A DNA stretch of 12,470 nucleotides from Oceanihabitans sp. (GTDB lineage Bacteria > Bacteroidota > Bacteroidia > Flavobacteriales > Flavobacteriaceae). A program made the translations under genes and the position numbers. Below are positions 5,950 to 12,470 of this stretch, in pieces (within the stretch, counting starts at the first letter, position 1; each line of letters starts with the position of its first letter). The notes beneath the pieces are model-generated. The model saw only the letters and a program-made list of their open reading frames with translations. It was not told where the DNA came from and did no database searches. The stretch lies in assembly GCA_018067265.1 (NCBI GenBank), contig JAGPUY010000036.1, positions 1-12,470 of the forward strand, given 5' to 3'.

Positions 5950-7839
5950 TTAACCAACATACAAATTAACATACCATTTTTGAAACGTATAATAGGTCCA
6001 AACCTTATAGCTATTGTCTTCTTTGCCTGTTAAATGATTATTTACTAATTGCTTGATGTAGTCTATATTAAAGAGGTTTTGTTTTTCTAAAAAAGGAGTT
6101 TCTATATAGCTTTCTAGTTCTTTTTTTAATCCAGAACGCAACCAATCTCCAACAGGAACGACAAATCCTTTTTTCGATTTTTCTAAAAAACCTTCCGGGA
6201 ATTCGTCTTTAAAAGCTTCTTTTAAAATGTGTTTTTTGCTATAACCTTTTAATAAATAGTCTTCTGGTAAGCTGTTGGCAAATTCCCAAAGCGATTTGTT
6301 TAAAAAAGGTGCTCTGCATTCTAAAGAATTGAGCATACTTGTTCTATCTACCTTTACCAACATATCACCTTCTAAGCTGATATGTCTGTCTATTTCACGA
6401 TATTCATGCACCGTTTTTGGTTTTGCAATTCCGGATTTCTCTTTATAATAATTAAAAACGTTTTGCTCTATTCTATCTGGTTTTAAAAGTTTTTCGGTGT
6501 CGTTAGAAAATCCTAAAGAAATGATATTCCAATAGTGTTCATTATTATAGTTTATCGCATTTACCGCTTTTTTAAGCTTAAAACGTTTTCCTCTATTATC
6601 ATCTTTTGTGGTTAGCAGTTTGTTTAAAACACTTTTTGAAGCCTTATGTATAAAGGCGGGAACTACGCTTGTATACTTGCTATTTAGTTTGCCAATATAG
6701 TATTTGTTATAACCACCAAAAACTTCATCTCCACCATCTCCTGTTAGCGCCACCTTTACAAAATCTCTTGTTTTATTAGCCACCAAATAGGTTGGTAAGG
6801 CAGAAGAATCTGCAAAAGGTTCATCAAAGTTTAAAAGAATTTCATGAATGTTTTTTTCGATGTCTTTTTCAGAAATAATAAACTCATGATGATTACTGTT
6901 AATCATCTTAACTACTAGTTTGGATTTGTCGGTTTCGTCAAAGGAAGCTTTATCAAATCCGATAGAAAAGGTATCTATTTTTTGATGATTCATTTGTGAT
7001 AATCCTAAACTAACAATCGAAGAATCTACGCCTCCTGAAAGAAATGTACCCAACGGAACATCACTAATAGATCGACTTTCGATACTTTGAAGCATTCGGT
7101 TTTTTAATTCCTTTTTTGCTTCCGCGAAAGCGATATCTTGCTTTTCGTTTTTTATGGTATTTATTGGGTGTATTTTGAAATTGTCCGCTTCTAAATCATA
7201 ATCTATATAATGATTGGCTTCCAGTTTAAATATGTTATTGTAAATGGTAAAAGGAGCAGGAGTATAGGTTAGTCTGAAATATAAGTTCAAGCCTTCTTTA
7301 GAAATTTCAGGTTTTGTCTCTAGATTATTAACAATAGATTTTAACTCGGAAGCCCAAAATAAATTCTGCTGGTCTTTATAATAATACAAAGGTTTTTCGC
7401 CAAAAAAGTCACGGGTAATAAATACTTTGTTTCGGTTTTTATCATAAATACTAAAAGCAAACATCCCATCTAAATCGGCAAAGCTACTTTCTCCGTTAGC
7501 TTCGTAGAGTTTTAGAATTACTTCCGTATCGCTTTTGGTTTTAAAAGTAACGCCTTGATTCTCTAATTGCAGCTTTAATTTTTGGTAGTTGTAAATTTCG
7601 CCATTAAATACAATAACAATGCTTTTGTCGTCATTATAAATAGGTTGTTTTCCTGTGCTTAAGTCAATAATAGAGAGTCTTCGCATTGCCATAGCAATCG
7701 TTGTTTGCTTATGGTTTTCTATACAAAATCCGTCTTCATCTGGACCGCGATGATAGATTAGCTGATTCATTTTTTTTAATGAATTACCGATATCTTCACG
7801 AGTACTATTGGTACTTATTATGCCGTTTATTCCACACAT
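5950..7839 (-). CDS. asnB: Asparagine synthetase (glutamine-hydrolysing), class II amidotransferase
   Basis: A 629-residue protein of normal family length with both domains complete. The N-terminal class II glutaminase domain (about 1-210) starts MCGI, so Cys2 becomes the N-terminal nucleophile. It also shows RGPD (31-34), AMRRLSIIDL (51-60), NGEIYNY (79-85) and SDTEV (103-107). The C-terminal synthetase domain has the PP-loop SGGVDSS (268-274), TGDGGDE (366-372), GDMLVKVDR (491-499) and ECRAPFLN (507-514). The reaction is ATP-dependent amidation of a carboxylate with glutamine-derived ammonia, by family default aspartate to asparagine. In glycan loci the same family is thought to amidate sugar acids (for example WbpS-like proteins), so the true acceptor could be a uronic acid. 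The start is fixed by the need for Cys2 and overlaps the upstream glycosyltransferase by 13 bases. All catalytic residues I can check are intact. Confidence 0.95.
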   Translation of the reverse strand: MCGINGIISTNSTREDIGNSLKKMNQLIYHRGPDEDGFCIENHKQTTIAMAMRRLSIIDLSTGKQPIYNDDKSIVIVFNGEIYNYQKLKLQLENQGVTFKTKSDTEVILKLYEANGESSFADLDGMFAFSIYDKNRNKVFITRDFFGEKPLYYYKDQQNLFWASELKSIVNNLETKPEISKEGLNLYFRLTYTPAPFTIYNNIFKLEANHYIDYDLEADNFKIHPINTIKNEKQDIAFAEAKKELKNRMLQSIESRSISDVPLGTFLSGGVDSSIVSLGLSQMNHQKIDTFSIGFDKASFDETDKSKLVVKMINSNHHEFIISEKDIEKNIHEILLNFDEPFADSSALPTYLVANKTRDFVKVALTGDGGDEVFGGYNKYYIGKLNSKYTSVVPAFIHKASKSVLNKLLTTKDDNRGKRFKLKKAVNAINYNNEHYWNIISLGFSNDTEKLLKPDRIEQNVFNYYKEKSGIAKPKTVHEYREIDRHISLEGDMLVKVDRTSMLNSLECRAPFLNKSLWEFANSLPEDYLLKGYSKKHILKEAFKDEFPEGFLEKSKKGFVVPVGDWLRSGLKKELESYIETPFLEKQNLFNIDYIKQLVNNHLTGKEDNSYKVWTYYTFQKWYVNLYVG

Positions 7840-8978
7840 ACATGCGAGTCTATTAATTTTTTTAGTTGTTTTCCTATTACAGAAATATCGTATTGTTTCG
7901 CTTTTATAAAACTTAGAGTACTATATTTTTCTCTTAGGTCTTCATTGTTTTTGTAGAACGTTATTGCTTTTGCTAAACCTTCGTTGTCGTCTACATTTAC
8001 TAATAATCCGTATTTTGCTTTGTAGAAACTACCAGCCTCAATGGTTACTTCTTTATTGTCGTTTAATAACTCTAATGGTCCAGACATGCAATTGGTTGCA
8101 ATAACAGGAACGCCAAGCGACATAGCTTCTAGAATGACATTAGGAAATCCTTCAGAAAGAGAAGTTAATACCAAACAATGATGTTTTACTATTTCTTGAT
8201 CTATCGTGTCACTGTTTCCTTTAAAAGTAATGCTGTCATTAAGGTGTAATTCGGTTGTACGTGCTTTTAATTCTTCTTCTAGTGGGCCAATTCCGTAAAT
8301 GTTTAAAGCAACTTTCTCTTTTATAAGTGCCATGCTTTCAATCAGACTTCTCTGATTTTTCACCGGATTTAATCTTCCTACAGCAACGATTTGGAATGCT
8401 TTGTTGGTTTCCGAATCACTAAGAAAAGTTGGTTTTTCGGTACGTGTATAAATTGGATTATAAATAACGTGCGCTGGCGTTTTTACCTTAAAGTTATTTT
8501 GTAAATCGGAATTGATATGGACAGAATTAGAAAAGAGGCTACTACTTTTATTATAAAAATATTTCACTAGTTGTTTTCCAAAGGCACCGTAGGTTTTTGA
8601 AGGAAAACAGCGTTCGCTAATAATCGTTTCTAGTTTTGGGTTTACCATTCTAGTGATTCCATTAATTACATTTTGCTTAATTAAAAAGGAAACGCTAATA
8701 TCTATATTATTTTGCCTTATGATTTTTGGGTATTTATAAGCACTTAATAGAAAACTACCTAATTTGAAAAGCGAAGAGTTATCATAATGTTCTTCTTTTG
8801 TAGAAAGACAAATAATGGTAACGTCTTCATGGATAGGTAAGTCTATGTTTTTGTAAATAAGCACCAAAGTTACATTGTAATATTGTACTAACTCATTACA
8901 AAGTCTACTAACAACTCGTTCAGTTCCACCATAGCCAATAGAGGCTACAAATAGGGATATGTTTTTTTTATTAGTCAT
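7827..8978 (-). CDS. GT4-family glycosyltransferase
   Basis: A 383-residue GT-B glycosyltransferase. The N-terminal domain opens with ISLFVASIGYGGTERVVSRL (7-26), whose GGTER loop is typical of GT4 enzymes of this branch. The C-terminal domain has VAVGRLNPVKNQ (198-209) for nucleotide-sugar phosphate binding, IYGIGPLEEEL (227-237), and SLSEGFPNVILEAMSLGVPV (273-292), in which Glu276 and Glu284 form the EX7E pair. There is no signal or membrane segment, so it acts on the cytoplasmic face. It overlaps the upstream SGNH-like gene by 8 bases and runs 13 bases into asnB. The NPVKN variant of the usual K-x-G site has been seen in GalNAc-transferring relatives such as PglH/PglJ-like proteins as I recall them, but that is too weak to name a donor. 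Confidence 0.92.
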   Translation of the reverse strand: MTNKKNISLFVASIGYGGTERVVSRLCNELVQYYNVTLVLIYKNIDLPIHEDVTIICLSTKEEHYDNSSLFKLGSFLLSAYKYPKIIRQNNIDISVSFLIKQNVINGITRMVNPKLETIISERCFPSKTYGAFGKQLVKYFYNKSSSLFSNSVHINSDLQNNFKVKTPAHVIYNPIYTRTEKPTFLSDSETNKAFQIVAVGRLNPVKNQRSLIESMALIKEKVALNIYGIGPLEEELKARTTELHLNDSITFKGNSDTIDQEIVKHHCLVLTSLSEGFPNVILEAMSLGVPVIATNCMSGPLELLNDNKEVTIEAGSFYKAKYGLLVNVDDNEGLAKAITFYKNNEDLREKYSTLSFIKAKQYDISVIGKQLKKLIDSHVCVE

Positions 8979-9906
8979 CTATTGACAAATCTTTGCTTAA
9001 TGCTTCCGAAAAAATCTCAGCGGCAATATTAGACATGTGTGCAATATCTGCCCAATATTCTGGTTTGTTTCTATCATCGAAAAAATGACTATAATCGTGG
9101 TATTCGATATTTAAATCTTCTAAGACTTTTTTTAATGCATCATTGTCTTCAGGACATTTATCAATGTATAATGGAGTAGTGATGGTGATTAACCTTTTGT
9201 TGTTATTGGTACAAAACGAATCTATTTCTTTTAAATAACTCTCAAAAAGCGGGTTGAGTTTTAAATCGGTTTTACAAACGATACTGTCATTACGTTCTAG
9301 TATTTTCTGAAATATTTCTTTTTGCGTACCATCTATTTCCATAGGATCATAGCCGTAATAGTAGTCTAAATCATATTTTGGAAAAATAGCATTTTTAAGA
9401 ATACCTAAAGCCAATCCGTTATAATCTACACACCAATAAAATTCTTGTAAAGGATTCGTTAAATCTGCTCGTACAAGTTCTTCCTTTATAATATCGTTGG
9501 TATGGTATTTCACCATTAAGGTTTTTGTTTCTTCTCTATTATAATGGTCTCTATATGCAACATTAGGATCTACATGAAGAATGACTGTTTGTTTGACATC
9601 TTTAGGAAGTAGTTTAATTAAGGTTGCGCTATATGCTATAAATTTACCATCAACTCCCATATTAAAACTAGACGCTTTTAGTTTTTTAACATCGATATGA
9701 TGATTTGCTCTAGAGCTACCAAAAACAATAAGTTTGGTCGTGTCTTTTATGGATAAGTAATGGTTTAGTTTACCAATAGCTTGACCAGAATAAACCGTAT
9801 CACTAATTTTAGTGATTGTAAAGTATGCTATTTTATCTACTACAAAAGATAAAATGATAATGAAAGCGATAAGCTTTACGGATTGTATAATTTGTTTTTT
9901 ATTCAT
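8971..9906 (-). CDS. Membrane-anchored SGNH-hydrolase-like protein, probable partner of the adjacent MBOAT
   Basis: A 311-residue protein without a confident family name. One N-terminal hydrophobic helix (about 11-29) preceded by Lys residues suggests an anchor with the rest in the periplasm. The remainder fits a divergent SGNH fold: VFGSSRANHHID (61-72) as block I with Ser65 as the likely nucleophile, SSFNMGVDG (79-87) as block II, and YWADIAHMS (284-292) near the C terminus as the Asp-x-x-His block (Asp287, His290). This arrangement resembles DltD and AlgJ/AlgX/PatB-type proteins that work with MBOAT proteins in O-acylation of cell-surface polymers. It starts five bases after the MBOAT stop, which is the usual arrangement for such pairs. 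The role, taking an acyl group from the MBOAT and placing it on the glycan, is inferred. An esterase acting alone is the alternative. It overlaps the downstream glycosyltransferase by eight bases. Confidence 0.8.
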   Translation of the reverse strand: MNKKQIIQSVKLIAFIIILSFVVDKIAYFTITKISDTVYSGQAIGKLNHYLSIKDTTKLIVFGSSRANHHIDVKKLKASSFNMGVDGKFIAYSATLIKLLPKDVKQTVILHVDPNVAYRDHYNREETKTLMVKYHTNDIIKEELVRADLTNPLQEFYWCVDYNGLALGILKNAIFPKYDLDYYYGYDPMEIDGTQKEIFQKILERNDSIVCKTDLKLNPLFESYLKEIDSFCTNNNKRLITITTPLYIDKCPEDNDALKKVLEDLNIEYHDYSHFFDDRNKPEYWADIAHMSNIAAEIFSEALSKDLSIDD

Positions 9907-9911
9907 AACAT

Positions 9912-11321
9912 TTAAAATTGAAAATAAATAAAGTTATTAGACGTGGAGTAAAACAAGCTAATAAGAAGTATGATTAAAGAAACAGCAGCACCAAGTTTTA
10001 CAGGGCTAAGTTTACGACCTAAAGTTTCTAAGTCTTGTTTCGATCTAAATAAGTAAAGATCTAAAGACATACCTATTAGAAGCATGGATAATCCAGTAGC
10101 AATAGCGTTAGTATCCCCAATAAACGGAACTTTAAAGTCAAAGAAAATTAGTTTTTTAACGATTACTCCGGCAGCTTCAAAATCTTTTGCTCTAAAAAAC
10201 ACCCAGGAAACAAGTACTAAACAGAACGGGTAGATATAGCCAAACCAACCTGCATTTTTAATTTTTAGTACGGTAAATATAATTTTTTCACTCACTAATA
10301 GTAAACCATGAATGGCTCCCCAAATAGCGAAATTCCAAGTGTTTCCATGCCAAAGGCCGCCTAGAATCATGGTAATCATTAAATTTCTAAAGGTGAAAAG
10401 GGTGGAGCCACGACTTCCTCCTAAAGAGTAATATAAATAATCCCGTAACCATGAGGATAGTGATATGTGCCAACGTTGCCAAATATCTGCTATAGAATTT
10501 GAAAAATAGGGCAGATTAAAGTTTTGATTAAATCGGAAACCTAACAGTTTTGCACTACCAATGGCAATGTCTGAATATCCTGCAAAGTCAAAATATATTT
10601 GATAGGAATAAAATATGGTAGCAAGTAGTAATGTACTGGAGTTATGAACATCTGGACTGGCATAAATGGAATCCACATAAACCCCTAAATTATCTGCAAT
10701 TACCACTTTTCTAAATAAACCTACGGCAATCTGAAAGATACCATCATGAAACCATTTTTGTTTAAACTTACGTACGTTTTCTATTTGTGGTAATAGGTTA
10801 GAAGCTCTTTCAATTGGTCCTGCAACTAATTGCGGAAACAAACTAACAAAGGTGAAAAACGCGACGATATCTTTTGTAGGTTTCAGTTTGTCACGATATA
10901 CATCTATAGTATAACTTAAGGTTTGAAAGGTGTAAAAACTAATTCCTACAGGAAGTATAATGTTTAAGGTGACATTGTCTACTTGCCAACCAAAAAGAAG
11001 CATCATTTCTGCGAAGCTATCTGTGAAAAAGTTGAAGTATTTAAAAGCAGCTAAAAGCCCTAAATTAGAAACTAAACTGAGTCGTAGCCAATTCTTTTTT
11101 GCTTTAGCAGAATTGGTTTCATAGATTTTAATTCCTATATAATAATCTATAAAAGAACTGTAAACAATTAAGGAGAGGAAGGTCCAATCCCAATAGGCAT
11201 AAAAGAAATAACTAGCAACTAATAATAAGATGTTTTGCTTCTTTAGATCTTTATTAAGAAGCCAATACAGTATAAAAACTGTAGGTAAAAAGATTAGATA
11301 TTCTATGGAATTAAATAGCAT
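9912..11321 (-). CDS. MBOAT-family O-acyltransferase, AlgI-like
   Basis: A 469-residue polytopic membrane protein of the usual AlgI/PatA length. The start MLFNSIEYLIFLP is characteristic of the family. Multiple hydrophobic helices span the protein (for example 8-22, 30-50, 84-98, 118-140, 152-168, 232-250, 315-347, 362-377, 408-425, 443-460). Signature blocks: FPQLVAGPIER (162-172), YFDFAGYSDIAIG (243-255), WQRWHISLSSWLRDYLYYSL (281-300), and GGLWHGNTW (321-329), where His325 is the expected catalytic histidine, with GAIHG (336-340) following. The family moves acyl groups, most often acetyl, across the inner membrane for O-acylation of exported polysaccharide. It sits between two glycosyltransferases and directly upstream of the SGNH-like partner. 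Its start overlaps the upstream glycosyltransferase stop by 11 bases. Acetyl as the donor is the family default and is not proven here. Confidence 0.95.
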   Translation of the reverse strand: MLFNSIEYLIFLPTVFILYWLLNKDLKKQNILLLVASYFFYAYWDWTFLSLIVYSSFIDYYIGIKIYETNSAKAKKNWLRLSLVSNLGLLAAFKYFNFFTDSFAEMMLLFGWQVDNVTLNIILPVGISFYTFQTLSYTIDVYRDKLKPTKDIVAFFTFVSLFPQLVAGPIERASNLLPQIENVRKFKQKWFHDGIFQIAVGLFRKVVIADNLGVYVDSIYASPDVHNSSTLLLATIFYSYQIYFDFAGYSDIAIGSAKLLGFRFNQNFNLPYFSNSIADIWQRWHISLSSWLRDYLYYSLGGSRGSTLFTFRNLMITMILGGLWHGNTWNFAIWGAIHGLLLVSEKIIFTVLKIKNAGWFGYIYPFCLVLVSWVFFRAKDFEAAGVIVKKLIFFDFKVPFIGDTNAIATGLSMLLIGMSLDLYLFRSKQDLETLGRKLSPVKLGAAVSLIILLISLFYSTSNNFIYFQF

Positions 11322-12405
11322 AGGTCGTGGTTAGTTTAATAAAAAGTTCTTCGTATTGATTAATGATTTTTTTGCTATTAAAGTTGTTTACAACTATTTG
11401 GTTTACAGTTTTAGGGGAAAATAAAAAATGGGCATTCAGGTTGGTTAGTTCCTTAACACATTCTTCTACTGTGTTTATAATAAATCCGTTTTTACCAGGT
11501 TCAATAATTTCATTAATTCCTCCAGGCGCATTAAATGCAATAATTGGTGTGCCAACGACACAACTTTCTATTAATGCATTCGGGAAACCTTCCGAATAGG
11601 AGCCAAGTAAAAAGATATCACTTTTCCGCAAATAATCTTCTACATTTTTGGTGTAATCTATCTGAGTTACCTGATTTTCAATTCCTTTGTCACGAATTAA
11701 ATTTACAATATTTTCTTTTTCATTGCCATCACCAATCATAAAATAATGAAAAGGAAAATCTAATTTTGATAAAACTTCAATGATTCTTTCATGACCTTTC
11801 TCTTTGCTTAATCGACCAACCGTAATAATCTGCAAGGGTTTGCTAGTATCTCTTGTTTGTGTTTTTGGGGTTGCATTAAAGGTGATTGGGTTGTTAATTA
11901 ATGCCGTTTTCGTTTTAGCAACACCATAATTCGTCATCATATCTTCTTGCATGTCTTTCGATTGGCAAATTAAACAGTCGACCAATTTGTATGCTTTTAC
12001 TATGATTTTTTTAGAAAAATTTAATCTATTTCCTCTATCATGTTGCGCCAGTACACTTAAAACATTCGCTTCTCTTGCTGCAAATTTTATTTTAGGAAAG
12101 CAAATAGATAAATACGCAATAATGGTATTTAAATGAAAAATGGAACTAACTACAACTTGAGGTTTTTGACTTCTAAAGTGCTTTGCAATTGCGAACACTG
12201 CTTTAAGCACTCTTGTTTTATTTAAATAAATGACATCTAGATTACTTACATCATATACTGTGTCTTTTTCAAATCCAACGACTAAAAGCGTGGGTTGAAA
12301 GATGTCTTTGTTTATGTTTTGCGCTACAAAAGACAAGATACGCTCCGCTCCACCAGCAGCTAGAGAAGGAATTACAAAGGTTATTTTAATCTTTTGTTTG
12401 TTCAT
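11311..12405 (-). CDS. GT4-family glycosyltransferase
   Basis: A 364-residue GT-B glycosyltransferase. Its N-terminal domain starts ITFVIPSLAAGGAERILSFV (8-27) with the AGGAER loop. The C-terminal domain shows ITVGRLSKEKGHERII (194-209) with Arg198 and Lys203 expected at the sugar-nucleotide phosphates, FMIGDGNEK (222-230), and GSYSEGFPNALIESCVVGTP (268-287), where Glu272 and Glu280 are the EX7E pair, then NAPGGINEI (292-300). It is similar in architecture to the other GT4 gene of this block but too divergent to be a recent copy. The ATG overlaps the preceding stop as TAATG (12407..12403), implying translational coupling, and the stop lies 11 bases inside the MBOAT gene. It is likely a cytoplasmic-face transferase in assembly of the lipid-linked repeat unit. 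Donor and linkage are not determinable. Confidence 0.93.
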   Translation of the reverse strand: MNKQKIKITFVIPSLAAGGAERILSFVAQNINKDIFQPTLLVVGFEKDTVYDVSNLDVIYLNKTRVLKAVFAIAKHFRSQKPQVVVSSIFHLNTIIAYLSICFPKIKFAAREANVLSVLAQHDRGNRLNFSKKIIVKAYKLVDCLICQSKDMQEDMMTNYGVAKTKTALINNPITFNATPKTQTRDTSKPLQIITVGRLSKEKGHERIIEVLSKLDFPFHYFMIGDGNEKENIVNLIRDKGIENQVTQIDYTKNVEDYLRKSDIFLLGSYSEGFPNALIESCVVGTPIIAFNAPGGINEIIEPGKNGFIINTVEECVKELTNLNAHFLFSPKTVNQIVVNNFNSKKIINQYEELFIKLTTTYAI

Positions 12406-12470
12406 TATTTTATAGAAAATGAGTTTCCGTTTTTATCTAACCATTGTTTAAGTACGAGCAATTTCCAAAT
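12405..12470 (-). CDS. C-terminal 21 codons of a probable asparagine-synthetase-like protein (cut by window edge)
   Basis: The minus strand is open from the window edge to a TAA at 12407..12405 and reads IWKLLVLKQWLDKNG followed by NSFSIK. A C-terminal helix of the form (L/I)W-x-L-(L/V)-x-(L/F)-x-x-W-(L/Y) is what I recall at the end of many AsnB-like synthetase domains in polysaccharide loci; the complete asnB in this window has the comparable VWTYYTFQKWYVN at its end. The stop overlaps the next start by one base (TAATG), so it is coupled to the glycosyltransferase. The presence of a real upstream coding region is well supported by that junction. The family name rests on a short motif and could be wrong. 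Confidence 0.5.
   Translation of the reverse strand: MWKLLVLKQWLDKNGNSFSIK

Noticed and set aside
5697..5969. Plus-strand open frame of 90 codons across the start of the thioredoxin-like gene.
   Set aside because: It runs antisense over the lipoprotein signal and DUF4369-like region and into the end of asnB; no motif or start signal.
11363..12136. Three short plus-strand open frames inside the right-hand GT4 gene.
   Set aside because: All antisense to a gene with intact GT4 motifs; products look random.

Overview
The window is a dense stretch of a surface-polysaccharide (O-antigen, capsule or exopolysaccharide) biosynthesis locus, most likely from a marine or environmental Flavobacteriaceae (Bacteroidota). 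Reasons: AT-rich DNA (roughly one third G+C by eye), hardly any Shine-Dalgarno-like sequences before the starts, very short or overlapping gene junctions, and family types common in flavobacterial glycan loci (DUF4369-TlpA lipoprotein, AlgI-like MBOAT with a small SGNH-like partner, TupA-like ATP-grasp proteins, the DegT aminotransferase / small phosphoglycosyl transferase pair). This assignment is inference; there is no rRNA or taxonomic marker here.

Layout, read on the minus strand from right to left. Block A (12470 to 4943): the last 21 codons of a probable asparagine-synthetase-like protein (cut by the window edge), a GT4 glycosyltransferase, an MBOAT O-acyltransferase, an SGNH-like membrane-anchored partner, a second GT4 glycosyltransferase, a complete glutamine-dependent asparagine synthetase (asnB family) and a thioredoxin-like lipoprotein. 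Junctions are overlaps of 1, 11, 8 and 13 bases or gaps of 5 and 14 bases, so this reads as one transcription unit. Block B (3028/3046 to 4924, plus strand): two tandem TupA-like ATP-grasp proteins one base apart, converging on block A (18-base gap) and diverging from block C. Block C (2964 to 1, minus strand): a GT4 glycosyltransferase, a DegT/DnrJ/EryC1 sugar aminotransferase, a small monotopic phosphoglycosyl transferase, and the first 25 codons of a probable polysaccharide deacetylase (cut by the window edge). The last two junctions are ATGA overlaps.

How the genes fit together (inference): the aminotransferase makes a nucleotide-linked amino sugar, the phosphoglycosyl transferase loads a sugar phosphate onto undecaprenyl phosphate, and the three GT4 enzymes extend the lipid-linked oligosaccharide. 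The MBOAT/SGNH pair would O-acylate the glycan on the far side of the inner membrane. The AsnB-like amidotransferases and the TupA-like ATP-grasp proteins are amide-forming enzymes and suggest a repeat unit carrying amidated acids or an amino-acid/peptidyl decoration. No flippase (Wzx), polymerase (Wzy), nucleotide-sugar dehydratase or N-acetyltransferase is present, so the window is an internal piece of a larger locus.

No tRNA, rRNA, CRISPR, IS element or convincing intrinsic terminator was seen. No gene-free stretch exceeds 100 bases. I see no clear evidence of a wholly new system. The most unusual feature is the inverted tandem ATP-grasp pair combined with two amidotransferase-like genes.
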